From an uncultured Eubacteriales bacterium (GTDB taxonomy: Bacteria; Bacillota; Clostridia; UBA1381; UMGS1253): 26,049 bases of DNA. This document shows, one piece after another, positions 16,327 to 23,140 of the stretch (position 1 is the first letter of the stretch; every line of letters begins with the position of its first letter). A model generated the notes under the pieces. The model saw only the letters and a list, made by a program, of their open reading frames with translations, searched no databases and had not been told where the DNA came from. The stretch spans positions 1-26,049 of the forward strand of contig URQR01000009.1 of assembly GCA_900550065.1 (NCBI GenBank), in the 5' to 3' direction. Made by a program: the position numbers and the translations under genes.

Positions 16327-17100
16327 TTATAAAGAGTCCAAATGGTCGACAATATACCAGATTGCGTGTTCATCATTTGAGCAAATAACTCTGTCTGCTC
16401 TATCCTTTAATGCTTCCACCGCATTTTGCACCGCACACCCGATATCCGCTGCTTCAATCATAGTAAAATCGTTTTCATAGTCGCCCACGCATACCACCTT
16501 TTCAATACCGCCGACCATACTGCGCAGGCGGTGCACCGCGTGCCCTTTTGTCGCCTCCGGGTCAAGGATTTCCAGCCCTGTGTCCCAGCTGCGTGAAAAA
16601 TTGAACGCATCGCCAAACTGTTCTTTTAACTTGTGCTTCAGAGTAAGTGCATTTCTTTCTTCGTCAATGCGCATAACAATTTTATACACCGGCTTTTGCA
16701 CTGTGTCATAAATGCGCGCTGCGTCTTCAGATACATGCTCAAACGCTACGCTGTCCAGTCCGGTGAACAGAACCATACGCATAATGTGCGCCGTATGCTC
16801 CAGCAAATACGCAGTCAATGCGGCAATATCGCCGCCAATTGGACGCGCATAGACAAGCTGCTTTGACGCAAAGTCGTAAATACACGAGCCGTTGCTGCAA
16901 ATCGTCAGCCCGTCAAAGTCCAGCTTATCGCTGTATTGAAGCAGATAGGCCGGCAGCCGCCCGGTCGAAAGGCAAAACGTCCCCCCCTGCGCACGAAAGG
17001 CACGGATTGCCTGCGCATTTTCGTCCGAGACCTCTCCTCTACTGTTCAACAATGTGCCGTCTAAATCACTGCATAGTAAAATCCCGCTGTATTTTCCCAC
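16327..17100 (-). CDS. HAD-superfamily phosphatase, Cof type
   Basis: About 257 residues. Motif I is SDLDGTLLN with catalytic Asp12 and Asp14; motif II is LSTGR; motif III is the lysine in the TKGHAVHRL stretch; motif IV is GDYENDFTMIEAA. A C2-type cap occupies the middle. Cof-type HADs dephosphorylate small sugar phosphates or cofactors in the cytoplasm; the substrate here cannot be predicted. The ORF runs back to 17145, but the upstream codons are a purine-rich ribosome-binding region. GTG at 17100 has GAGGGGG six bases before it, and the sequence from there matches the family's usual start. Monocistronic between a promoter (17136-17164) and a shared terminator. Confidence 0.92.
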   Translation of the reverse strand: MGKYSGILLCSDLDGTLLNSRGEVSDENAQAIRAFRAQGGTFCLSTGRLPAYLLQYSDKLDFDGLTICSNGSCIYDFASKQLVYARPIGGDIAALTAYLLEHTAHIMRMVLFTGLDSVAFEHVSEDAARIYDTVQKPVYKIVMRIDEERNALTLKHKLKEQFGDAFNFSRSWDTGLEILDPEATKGHAVHRLRSMVGGIEKVVCVGDYENDFTMIEAADIGCAVQNAVEALKDRADRVICSNDEHAIWYIVDHLDSL

Positions 17101-17135
17101 GCTTTTCCCCCTCTTTTCCTCTCCTCTTTTTGTAT

Positions 17136-17164
17136 ATCTTACCACCGGTTTGGCTTTTTTTCAA
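17136..17164 (-). promoter_or_regulatory. Promoter of the HAD phosphatase gene
   Basis: Minus-strand TTGAAA (17159-17164) and TAAGAT (17136-17141) at 17-bp spacing. Transcription would start near 17129, leaving about 29 nt of leader. It diverges from the first promoter of the repeat array 28 bases away. Confidence 0.6.
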
Positions 17165-17191
17165 GCCTACCAAGTAAAACAGAAAAAACAG

Positions 17192-17220
17192 TTGCGAATA
17201 TTCGCATAATTTGGTATAAT
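17192..17220 (+). promoter_or_regulatory. Promoter ahead of the structured repeat array, with an internal palindrome
   Basis: TTGCGA (17192-17197) and a perfect TATAAT (17215-17220) are 17 bases apart. The perfect 14-bp palindrome TGCGAATATTCGCA (17193-17206) overlaps the -35 box and half of the spacer, a good place for a repressor to bind. Transcription would begin around 17226-17228, at the left arm of the first hairpin of the array. Confidence 0.65.
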
Positions 17221-17223
17221 ATA

Positions 17224-17308
17224 CGCAAAAGTGAAACTTTTGCGCTTGGAAAAAGTCACTGTTGGGGCACAGCCCCTCCTGCGGCGTATGCCGCACCGTG
17301 TCTTTTTC
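17224..17308 (+). repeat. Structured repeat, copy 1 (possible small RNA unit)
   Basis: Four stems can be drawn. P0: CGCAAAAGT (17224-17232) with ACTTTTGCG (17236-17244), loop GAA. P1 closes the rest: GAAAAAG (17249-17255) with CTTTTTC (17302-17308), then one T/T mismatch, then CAC (17257-17259) with GTG (17298-17300). Inside P1 are P2, GGGGC (17264-17268) with GCCCC (17272-17276), and P3, TGCGGC (17280-17285) with GCCGCA (17290-17295). The linkers GCTTG before P1 and TGTTG before P2 recur in the other copies. It may be a transcribed RNA or a dispersed palindromic element; no protein is plausible here. Confidence 0.75.
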
Positions 17309-17335
17309 AGATTTGGGCCATATTTGCGGTATAAT
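17306..17335 (+). promoter_or_regulatory. Promoter after repeat copy 1
   Basis: TTCAGA (17306-17311), 18 bases, then perfect TATAAT (17330-17335), directly before the first hairpin of copy 2. The -35 begins in the last bases of the P1 stem of copy 1. The same arrangement and the same 18-bp spacing occur after copies 2 and 3. Confidence 0.55.
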
Positions 17336-17338
17336 ATA

Positions 17339-17420
17339 CGCAAGCCAAAGGCTTGCGCTTGGAAAAAGCTGCTGTCGGCGCAACGCGCCTTCTCCCGTAA
17401 AACGGGAGCGCACCTTTTTT
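17339..17420 (+). repeat. Structured repeat, copy 2 (possible small RNA unit)
   Basis: Same fold as copy 1 with different bases. P0: CGCAAGCC (17339-17346) with GGCTTGCG (17350-17357). P1: GAAAAAG (17362-17368) with CTTTTTT (17414-17420), one C/C mismatch, then TGC (17370-17372) with GCA (17410-17412). P2: GGCGC (17377-17381) with GCGCC (17385-17389). P3: CTCCCGT (17392-17398) with ACGGGAG (17402-17408). The closing T6 could also help terminate transcription. Confidence 0.75.
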
Positions 17421-17448
17421 AACTATGTGCGCTGACTTATGCTATAAA
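17419..17448 (+). promoter_or_regulatory. Promoter after repeat copy 2
   Basis: TTAACT (17419-17424), 18 bases, TATAAA (17443-17448), immediately before the first hairpin of copy 3. Weaker at the -10 than its two counterparts, but in the same position relative to the P1 stem. Confidence 0.45.
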
Positions 17449-17450
17449 TA

Positions 17451-17532
17451 CGCAAGCCAAAGGCTTGCGTTTGGAAGAAACCGCTGTCGGCGCAACGCGC
17501 CTCCTCCCGCGAAGCGGGAACGCGTTTTCTTC
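17451..17532 (+). repeat. Structured repeat, copy 3 (possible small RNA unit)
   Basis: Same fold. P0: CGCAAGCC (17451-17458) with GGCTTGCG (17462-17469). P1: GAAGAAA (17474-17480) with TTTCTTC (17526-17532), one C/T mismatch, then CGC (17482-17484) with GCG (17522-17524). P2: GGCGC (17489-17493) with GCGCC (17497-17501). P3: TCCCGC (17505-17510) with GCGGGA (17514-17519). In P1 the left arm has changed at two places relative to copies 1 and 2, and the right arm has changed to match. Confidence 0.75.
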
Positions 17533-17559
17533 AGGTATGTGCCACTTTTATGGTATAAT
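17530..17559 (+). promoter_or_regulatory. Promoter after repeat copy 3, reading into the carboxypeptidase gene
   Basis: TTCAGG (17530-17535), 18 bases, perfect TATAAT (17554-17559). Transcription would start near 17566, about 68 nt before the carboxypeptidase start at 17634. No other promoter candidate was seen in this gap, so the repeat unit probably supplies this gene's promoter. Confidence 0.6.
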
Positions 17560-17633
17560 AAATCATACTGCGTGTAAAATAGAAAAGTGGCTAAAATTTA
17601 TGAGATATCTCTGAAAAAGGAGCGTTTACATAT

Positions 17634-18935
17634 ATGAAAAAACGGATCTTCCCCTTTTTGTTTGCTGTGCTGTTTCTATGCAATGCTTTTGCGATTAGCG
17701 CCGCGGCCGAGCCGAGCGCGCCGCCGCAGCTCGTAAGTGAGGCGGCGATTTTGCTGGACCGCGACTCCGGCAGGATTTTATTCGAGCAAAACGCGGACAA
17801 GCGGCTCTATCCTGCCAGCACGACGAAAATTATGACGGCAATTCTTGTGTTGGAAAACCTACAGCTTGACAGCGTTGTTGTAGCAAGCAGGGACGCCGTC
17901 ATGTCGATTCCGGCGGGCGGCAGCAACATGGGTATCTTAGAGGGCGAGCAGCTGACCGTAGAGGAACTGATGTACGGCGTACTCGTCGAGTCCGCCAACG
18001 AAGCGTGTAACGTGCTTGCCGAATACATGTGCGGCGATGTGGACAGTTTTGTCATAAAGATGAACGAAAAGGCGCAGCAGCTCGGGATGCAGAACACGAA
18101 ATTTTTAAATCCGCACGGGCTTCATTCGCCGGAGCACTACAGCACGGCGCGCGATTTAGCAACCTTAGCCCGTTATGCGATGCAGAACGAGACGTTTCGC
18201 GAAATGGTGTCTACGACGCAATATGTAATTGATCCGACCAACAAATACACGAAGCAGCGTACGCTCAACAATACAAACTATTTGATTAGCTCGCGGCAAA
18301 ACGCGTCCTATTATTACCCAAAGGCGACCGGCATTAAGACCGGATACACCAGCCAGGCGGGCAACTGTCTTGTCTCTTCGGCAAGTCAGGCCGGAACGAA
18401 CTTAATCGCCGTAACGCTCAACGCAAAGCCGCAGACCGGCGCAATCTATTCGTTTATTGACTCAAAGGCATTGTTCGAGTATGGCTTTGCAAACTATGAG
18501 ACGCGCACCGTCGTAAAGGCCGGCGATATTATCAGCGAAGCAAAGGTCGGTGAGGCGCAGGGCGTCGATGCGGTGGCGCTGTCGGCGAAAGCGGACTTGC
18601 AGGGGCTTTTGCCGAGTGGGACGGACCTTGCCGCTGTGACAAAGACCGTTACTTTAAACGAAAATATTCTTGCTCCTATCGCTGTCGGCGACGTTCTGGG
18701 CAAGGCGGTATACAGCTATGAGGGCTACGAGCTCGGTACGGTGGAGCTTACAGCAACAACAGAGGTAAAACGCGATGTATTTATCTTTGTGATGAACCGT
18801 ATCTTTGGGTTTTTCAACCTACTCTGGGTCAAGATACCGCTTTTGATTCTAATTGTCCTAATTCTAATCCTTTTCGTCAACCGCCGGATTAAGCGTAAAC
18901 GGAGAAGGAAGTACCTACGCTCAAAGCGGTACTAA
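17634..18935 (+). CDS. Serine-type D-Ala-D-Ala carboxypeptidase (peptidase S11, DacF/PBP5-like)
   Basis: A 433-residue low-molecular-weight penicillin-binding protein. An N-terminal signal peptide (KKRIFPFLFAVLFLCNAFAISAAAE) is followed by the S11 transpeptidase-like domain with all three active-site motifs: Ser62-Thr-Thr-Lys65, Ser120-Ala-Asn122 and Lys235-Thr-Gly237. A PBP5-type C-terminal beta domain comes next, then one strong transmembrane helix (about 395-415) and a very basic tail (NRRIKRKRRRKYLRSKRY). It trims the terminal D-alanine from wall peptides outside the membrane. Many relatives use an amphipathic helix as anchor; this one has a real membrane span. AAGGAG lies 11 bases before the ATG. 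Its promoter appears to come from the upstream repeat array. Confidence 0.95.
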   Translation: MKKRIFPFLFAVLFLCNAFAISAAAEPSAPPQLVSEAAILLDRDSGRILFEQNADKRLYPASTTKIMTAILVLENLQLDSVVVASRDAVMSIPAGGSNMGILEGEQLTVEELMYGVLVESANEACNVLAEYMCGDVDSFVIKMNEKAQQLGMQNTKFLNPHGLHSPEHYSTARDLATLARYAMQNETFREMVSTTQYVIDPTNKYTKQRTLNNTNYLISSRQNASYYYPKATGIKTGYTSQAGNCLVSSASQAGTNLIAVTLNAKPQTGAIYSFIDSKALFEYGFANYETRTVVKAGDIISEAKVGEAQGVDAVALSAKADLQGLLPSGTDLAAVTKTVTLNENILAPIAVGDVLGKAVYSYEGYELGTVELTATTEVKRDVFIFVMNRIFGFFNLLWVKIPLLILIVLILILFVNRRIKRKRRRKYLRSKRY

Positions 18936-18985
18936 GCCGGATAGATAGCCGACAAAGGCGCGGCGTTGTAAAGGGAGATTTTAAA

Positions 18986-21040
18986 ATGGATTTTGCTGTC
19001 ATAGCGCAACGAATCAAGGAACAGTTTTGTAAGCCCGATACCGAAGAAGCTGCAAATACTGCGCTTTCTTATATGGTAAACGGCGAATATTTTTCAGATA
19101 TTGATTATAGCAGCGGCGCACCGGCTGGGTGGCCGCTGCTTGCGCATCTGACGCGCGTCGGCGCGCTGTGCGCCTGCTATTCATTTTTACCGGACAGCAG
19201 ACTTTACCGCGACGTATCGGTTAAAGAAAAGATTATCAGCTGTCTAACGTTTTGGTTTACGCACGACTTCCGAAATACAAATTGGTGGTACAACGACCTC
19301 GGCGTTCCACAGGCGATGCGTATGATTGCGCTGTATATGAAAGACGAGTTGCCGCAGACGCTTTTGGACAAGCTGCTGGCGCGGCTGCAAGACAATATTG
19401 CGGATAAGTGGACCGGTACGAATCGGATGTGGTTTGCGGAAAACGTACTCGTAAAGGCGGTTATGTTAAAAGATGAGGCCTTGCTCGCAAGAGGACGCGC
19501 CTGCTTGCTTGAAACAACTGTGGTTGCACAGCAGCCCGGCGTTGAAGGAATACAGCCGGACGGAAGCTTTGCGCAGCATGGGATGCAGCTATACAACAAC
19601 GGCTACGGCTTCTCGTTTTTATCCTGTATTACAAAATGGATATACATACTCGACGTCGACGGCGCAAGGCTCGGCGAAGAGGCTGTGCGCAATGTCACGC
19701 GGCTTGTACTCGACGGGTTCCGCTTCATGTGCCTCTATGATGAGATTGACCCGCATACTCGCAGCCGCGAGATCGTGCGCGGCTATGAACCCTCTGCGGC
19801 GCAGCAGATGGAAAGCAGGATTGCGCCTATCCGGCTGCTCATAGCTGTGAACTCTGACGAAACGGTGAAACGGCAACTACAAGATTTGATTGATTTTATA
19901 GAAAAAAAGCGCACTAATCCCAGTACAACAGCGAACAAAATGTTCTACCGGCTCGACTTTATGTCGCACAGCCGCGACAAATTCTACGCCTCGACGCGGC
20001 TCGTGTCGCGGCATACACTTGGCGGTGACGTATGCGGCAGCGGCGACGCGATGCATATAGTAAACGGTGAGAACGTCCTCGCTGGGCTGATGGCTTATGG
20101 TACAACACTGTTTTTGCAAAGCGGGAACGAGTATCATAACATTTATCCGTTGTGGGACTGGGGGCGGCTTCCGTCCGTGACCTCGCCGGACATTGCCCTG
20201 CGGCTCGACGCCGGTTCGCTGTGCGGCAAGAGCTTTGCCGGCGGCGCGTCTGTTGATTCCTTTGGTGCGTGTGGGATATCCTTTGAAAAGGATTATGAAT
20301 TTGAGGGTGAGCCTGCGTCCTTCGGCGGGCGCAAAGCGGTGTTTTATTTTGAGGATGAACTCTATCTAATGGGCGGCCAGCTCCGTACAACAGCGCCGCA
20401 GCCGTTCCAGACAACATTAGACCAATGCTTTTTTCACGGTACGGCAATCTTATATCACGGCGAACATATGCAGCAAGTTTGTCTTGGCGATGCCGTACAA
20501 GCAACGGGCAGCAAGCTTTACCACAATGGTATCTGCTACGCAATGCGTGAGCCCGTCGAGCTTGTTGTACAGGCGGAAAGCCGAACCGGAAGGTGGAGCA
20601 CAATTTCGGAACAAACGCCAATCCCGGAAGCGCTTGACACAGCGCAGGGGGATATCTTTACCGCCTACATCCCGCACATAGACAAACGCTGCGCAAGCTA
20701 TGAATACGCGGTTCTGCCCGGTATATCGGAAGCAGAGGCGGCCGCATACTGCGTCAAAGACCAATTTGACAGTGCGATATCCGATGCTGGCTTTGCGGTA
20801 TATCATACGGCAAAGCGCGTATTGATGGCAGCGTTTTTTACGTCGGGCACTATATCGGTCGGTGGTCATACGCTTTCTTGCAATGCTCCCGGTTTTGTAA
20901 TCGTTCGCAGCGGGACGCTGTCCCTTGCCGCGCCCGAAATGGAGGACGCCTTCGTTTCGCTGATACTTGACGGAACTTCTTACAAAATAAAGGTCAGCGG
21001 CGGTATCTATCGCGGCAGGACAGAAACAGTTTTGTTATAA
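18986..21040 (+). CDS. Polysaccharide lyase family 8 protein without signal peptide
   Basis: A 684-residue protein resembling hyaluronate, chondroitin AC and xanthan lyases. The alpha-toroid half carries NTNWW (97-101), TGTN with Asn146, PDGSFAQH with His198, NNGYG with Tyr207, and Arg261 and Arg265 in SREIVR. The spacing of His, Tyr and the two Arg agrees with characterised PL8 enzymes as I recall them. The beta-sandwich half shows GGDVCGSGDAMHIVNGEN and PLWDWGRLPSVTSPD. PL8 enzymes cleave uronic-acid-containing glycans by beta-elimination. There is no signal peptide: the start MDFAVIAQRIKEQF is hydrophilic, so the enzyme should be cytoplasmic, which is unusual. GGGAG stands eight bases before the ATG. 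It follows the carboxypeptidase gene by 50 bases with no terminator between. Confidence 0.88.
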   Translation: MDFAVIAQRIKEQFCKPDTEEAANTALSYMVNGEYFSDIDYSSGAPAGWPLLAHLTRVGALCACYSFLPDSRLYRDVSVKEKIISCLTFWFTHDFRNTNWWYNDLGVPQAMRMIALYMKDELPQTLLDKLLARLQDNIADKWTGTNRMWFAENVLVKAVMLKDEALLARGRACLLETTVVAQQPGVEGIQPDGSFAQHGMQLYNNGYGFSFLSCITKWIYILDVDGARLGEEAVRNVTRLVLDGFRFMCLYDEIDPHTRSREIVRGYEPSAAQQMESRIAPIRLLIAVNSDETVKRQLQDLIDFIEKKRTNPSTTANKMFYRLDFMSHSRDKFYASTRLVSRHTLGGDVCGSGDAMHIVNGENVLAGLMAYGTTLFLQSGNEYHNIYPLWDWGRLPSVTSPDIALRLDAGSLCGKSFAGGASVDSFGACGISFEKDYEFEGEPASFGGRKAVFYFEDELYLMGGQLRTTAPQPFQTTLDQCFFHGTAILYHGEHMQQVCLGDAVQATGSKLYHNGICYAMREPVELVVQAESRTGRWSTISEQTPIPEALDTAQGDIFTAYIPHIDKRCASYEYAVLPGISEAEAAAYCVKDQFDSAISDAGFAVYHTAKRVLMAAFFTSGTISVGGHTLSCNAPGFVIVRSGTLSLAAPEMEDAFVSLILDGTSYKIKVSGGIYRGRTETVLL

Positions 21041-21052
21041 AACGCATAAAAA

Positions 21053-21078
21053 AATAGGTTTCCATCTGGAAACCTATT
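21053..21078. terminator. Bidirectional intrinsic terminator
   Basis: AATAGGTTTCC (21053-21063) pairs with GGAAACCTATT (21068-21078) around the loop ATCT; the stem is extended by an A run on the left and a T run on the right. It lies between the convergent PL8 gene (ends 21040) and nucleotidyltransferase gene (ends 21084). Confidence 0.92.
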
Positions 21079-21083
21079 TTTTA

Positions 21084-21818
21084 TTATTTTTGTTTTGCCA
21101 GCTCTTGTTCACAGAACGCCAAGTCCTCGACTGTATTAACACCGTATATCTCAGTCAGCGAATCGACCGAATACGTATCGACCCGTTTTCCTTCATCAAT
21201 AAAAATCATCGGCATATCGGTCAGATAGTATTCACCCTGCGCATTGCTGTTCTTCAGCTTCTTGAGTCCTTCAAACAGAAGCGGCGCTTTAAAGACATAA
21301 ATCCCGACGTTTAATTCCTTAATTTTTTTCTGCTCCGCGTCACAGTCCTTATCCTCTACGATTGTCTTTACTTTTCCGTCCGCGTCGCGCACAATTCTTC
21401 CGTATGCGGGTGGATCGTCCACAACCGCCGTTAGAAGCGTGCAGTCTGCGCCGCTCGCACGGTGCTTCTCTATAATTGCCTGATACGTTTCGCGGCGAAC
21501 AAGCGGCATATCGCCGTATAAAATCAATACATCGCCGTCATACCCCTCAAACTGCTCGCGTGCGCACGCAACGGCATGACCCGTGCCCTTCTGCTCCTCC
21601 TGCACACTGTAGCGGTACGCGTCGCCAACCGCCTCCATAACCTTTTCCTTCATATATCCGACCACGATTACCGTGTTATTTTTCTCGATAAAATCAATAT
21701 GTGACAGCACATGCCCAATTAGCGGCTCGCCGTTCGCCTCCCGTAATACCTTCGGTAGGTTAAACTGTTCACTTTGCAGGCGTTTTCCTTTCCCCGCCGC
21801 CAAAACAATCGCCTTCAT
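21084..21818 (-). CDS. Sugar-nucleotide pyrophosphorylase, GlmU N-terminal-like (no acetyltransferase domain)
   Basis: About 244 residues starting MKAIVLAAGKGKRL, the nucleotide-binding loop of the NTP_transferase family. Lys23 in LPKVL, the EEQKGTGHAV stretch (74-84), YGDMPL with metal-binding Asp103, AYGRIVRD, NVGIYVF and GEYYLTDM all match the uridylyltransferase half of GlmU. The left-handed beta-helix acetyltransferase half is absent. The likely reaction is UTP plus a hexosamine-1-phosphate (for example GlcNAc-1-P) to a UDP-sugar. The ORF reaches back to 21893, overlapping the kinase gene, but homologues start at the ATG at 21818; its ribosome binding site (GGGG about ten bases upstream) is weak, so coupling to the kinase is likely. 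The preference for GlcNAc, GalNAc or another sugar is not settled by sequence. Confidence 0.88.
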   Translation of the reverse strand: MKAIVLAAGKGKRLQSEQFNLPKVLREANGEPLIGHVLSHIDFIEKNNTVIVVGYMKEKVMEAVGDAYRYSVQEEQKGTGHAVACAREQFEGYDGDVLILYGDMPLVRRETYQAIIEKHRASGADCTLLTAVVDDPPAYGRIVRDADGKVKTIVEDKDCDAEQKKIKELNVGIYVFKAPLLFEGLKKLKNSNAQGEYYLTDMPMIFIDEGKRVDTYSVDSLTEIYGVNTVEDLAFCEQELAKQK

Positions 21819-21876
21819 ACAACCAAACCCCATTTCTGTAATTTTTCTTTGCTCCTTATGTAATCTATACCACATT

Positions 21877-23004
21877 TTAAAACACTCTGTCAAGCCGCGC
21901 CCCAGTGTCCATCTTTAATATTCTGCCCGGATAGCCCATTTCCTCTACCGCAGCTTTAATCTTCGGCGCATCCTCCTGCGCAGCATATACATACAAGCAG
22001 CCACCGCCGCCGCTGCCATTGAGCTTACCGCCCAGCGCGCCGTTTGCATACGCCACGTCAAAAATTTTCTCCATCACGTCCGTTGAAATCCCGAGCCCGT
22101 CGCGCAGGTTTGCATGATGGCGACGCAGCAGCCCGCCGAGCTGCAGCGCATCGACCGGTCCGCCCTTTTCCAGCAACGCCTTTGCCTCTCGCAGTATTTG
22201 ATAATTATCAACCGCCGTACATAGCTTGCGCCTATGGAGGTCATCCAGCTTTTCTAAAAGCTGCGCCTGCTGCTTGCTCTCTATAAAGTCACGTATTGAA
22301 CAAATCCCGTATGGGCGCAGCAACTCGATAGCCTCTAAGACAGGGATCTTTGAATCCGCCAGTACCTTTGTCGTATCCTTCGCCTGTAGTGTGTCGAACA
22401 AAACGAAGCAGCCCGGTATCTGCGCCGCAATCGGCGTTGCTTTCGCGCCGTCGGTAAAATCAATATGTACCAACGACCCGAGCGCCGAGGAATAGTGGTC
22501 CATCATACCGCCCGGCTCATGAAACTCCGCCACTTCGGACACAAATCCCAACTGCGCAACCCGTGCCGGCTCCTGTGCGTGTGGATGTTCAATCGACTCG
22601 AGCAGGGCCTTAATCAGCACAATTACCATTGTGGAAGAAGAACACATCCCCTTCCCAATCGGTATCGTGGAATCCATTTTAATATCAAAGCCACACCCTA
22701 CGCCATAGCCCTCCCGCAAAAGAACCTTAAATACGCTTTTAATATAGTCGCGCTATTTATCATACACGATTGGCTGGTTTAGGTCAAATGTTCTTATCTG
22801 ATACTGTTGTTGTGTATTTTCCAAGTTTAATTCACCAAGACGTGAATCCCGGATTTTTAAATAAACCATACCGTCGGTTCGCGGCTTTATATGTGCGCTG
22901 AACCGGAGGTCAACCGCAGAGGCAATTACCTCAAGCCCCAAATAATCCAAATGCTCTCCAAATAAACATATCCTCGATGGCGTGGAACAAAGCACCTCAC
23001 GCAT
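21877..23004 (-). pseudogene. GHMP sugar kinase interrupted by one in-frame TAG
   Basis: Both halves are in the same frame: 23004-22753 encodes an N-terminal part (SRICLFGEHLDYLG, ending VYDK) and 22749-21877 the rest, with only the TAG at 22753-22755 between VYDK and RDYIKSVFKVLL. Read through, the protein is 375 residues with all three GHMP motifs: motif 1 as above, motif 2 IPIGKGMCSSST (ATP loop) and motif 3 NGSGGGGCLYVYA. EFHEPGGMMDHYSSALG also fits a galactokinase/N-acetylgalactosamine-kinase-like enzyme that phosphorylates a sugar at C1. AGGAGG ten bases upstream supports the ATG at 23004. The absence of any other damage suggests a very recent mutation, a sequencing error or codon read-through. 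A kinase plus the GlmU-like gene 58 bases downstream would turn a free sugar into a UDP-sugar. Confidence 0.85.
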
Positions 23005-23084
23005 ACGTTACGCTCCTCCTGCTTACTCTTAATCTTATATATCATATCATGTTTTCGTGTTTCTGTATTTGTGTTTATTTGATA

Positions 23085-23109
23085 TTTTTTTATATTTTTT
23101 TGTGTTTTT
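23085..23109. promoter_or_regulatory. Phased T-tracts between divergent genes
   Basis: T7 (23085-23091), T7 (23095-23101) and T5 (23105-23109) start exactly ten bases apart, one helical turn, which predicts bent DNA. They lie just upstream of the AraC-gene -35 box (23112) and could act as an UP element or bend the shared regulatory region. Confidence 0.5.
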
Positions 23110-23111
23110 GC

Positions 23112-23140
23112 TTGCAATTTTCCGCCATATTCTGTATACT
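23112..23140 (+). promoter_or_regulatory. Sigma-A promoter of the AraC-type regulator
   Basis: TTGCAA (23112-23117) and TATACT (23135-23140) are 17 bases apart. Transcription would begin near 23147, leaving only about 11 nt, including GAGGTGG, before the ATG at 23158. For the divergent kinase gene only a weak candidate was seen, TATGAT about 40-50 bases before its start with a poor -35; it may need an activator. Confidence 0.75.

Noticed and set aside
17066..17422. Small open frames of 63 and 115 codons across the repeat array
   Set aside because: They lie on the structured repeats and on the HAD promoter, have no ribosome binding site and no recognisable protein features.
17224..17532. The three-copy array as a CRISPR
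   Set aside because: Units are 112-115 bases apart, differ in sequence within the repeated part, have no constant-length unique spacers and no cas genes nearby.
19959..20621. A 220-codon minus-strand frame inside the PL8 gene
   Set aside because: Arg- and His-rich shadow translation; the PL8 motifs run straight through on the other strand.
22753..22755. Genome-wide reassignment of TAG as a sense codon
   Set aside because: At least three other genes in the window end in TAG at the expected protein length, and read-through of the AraC gene adds only a short unlikely tail into the next gene.
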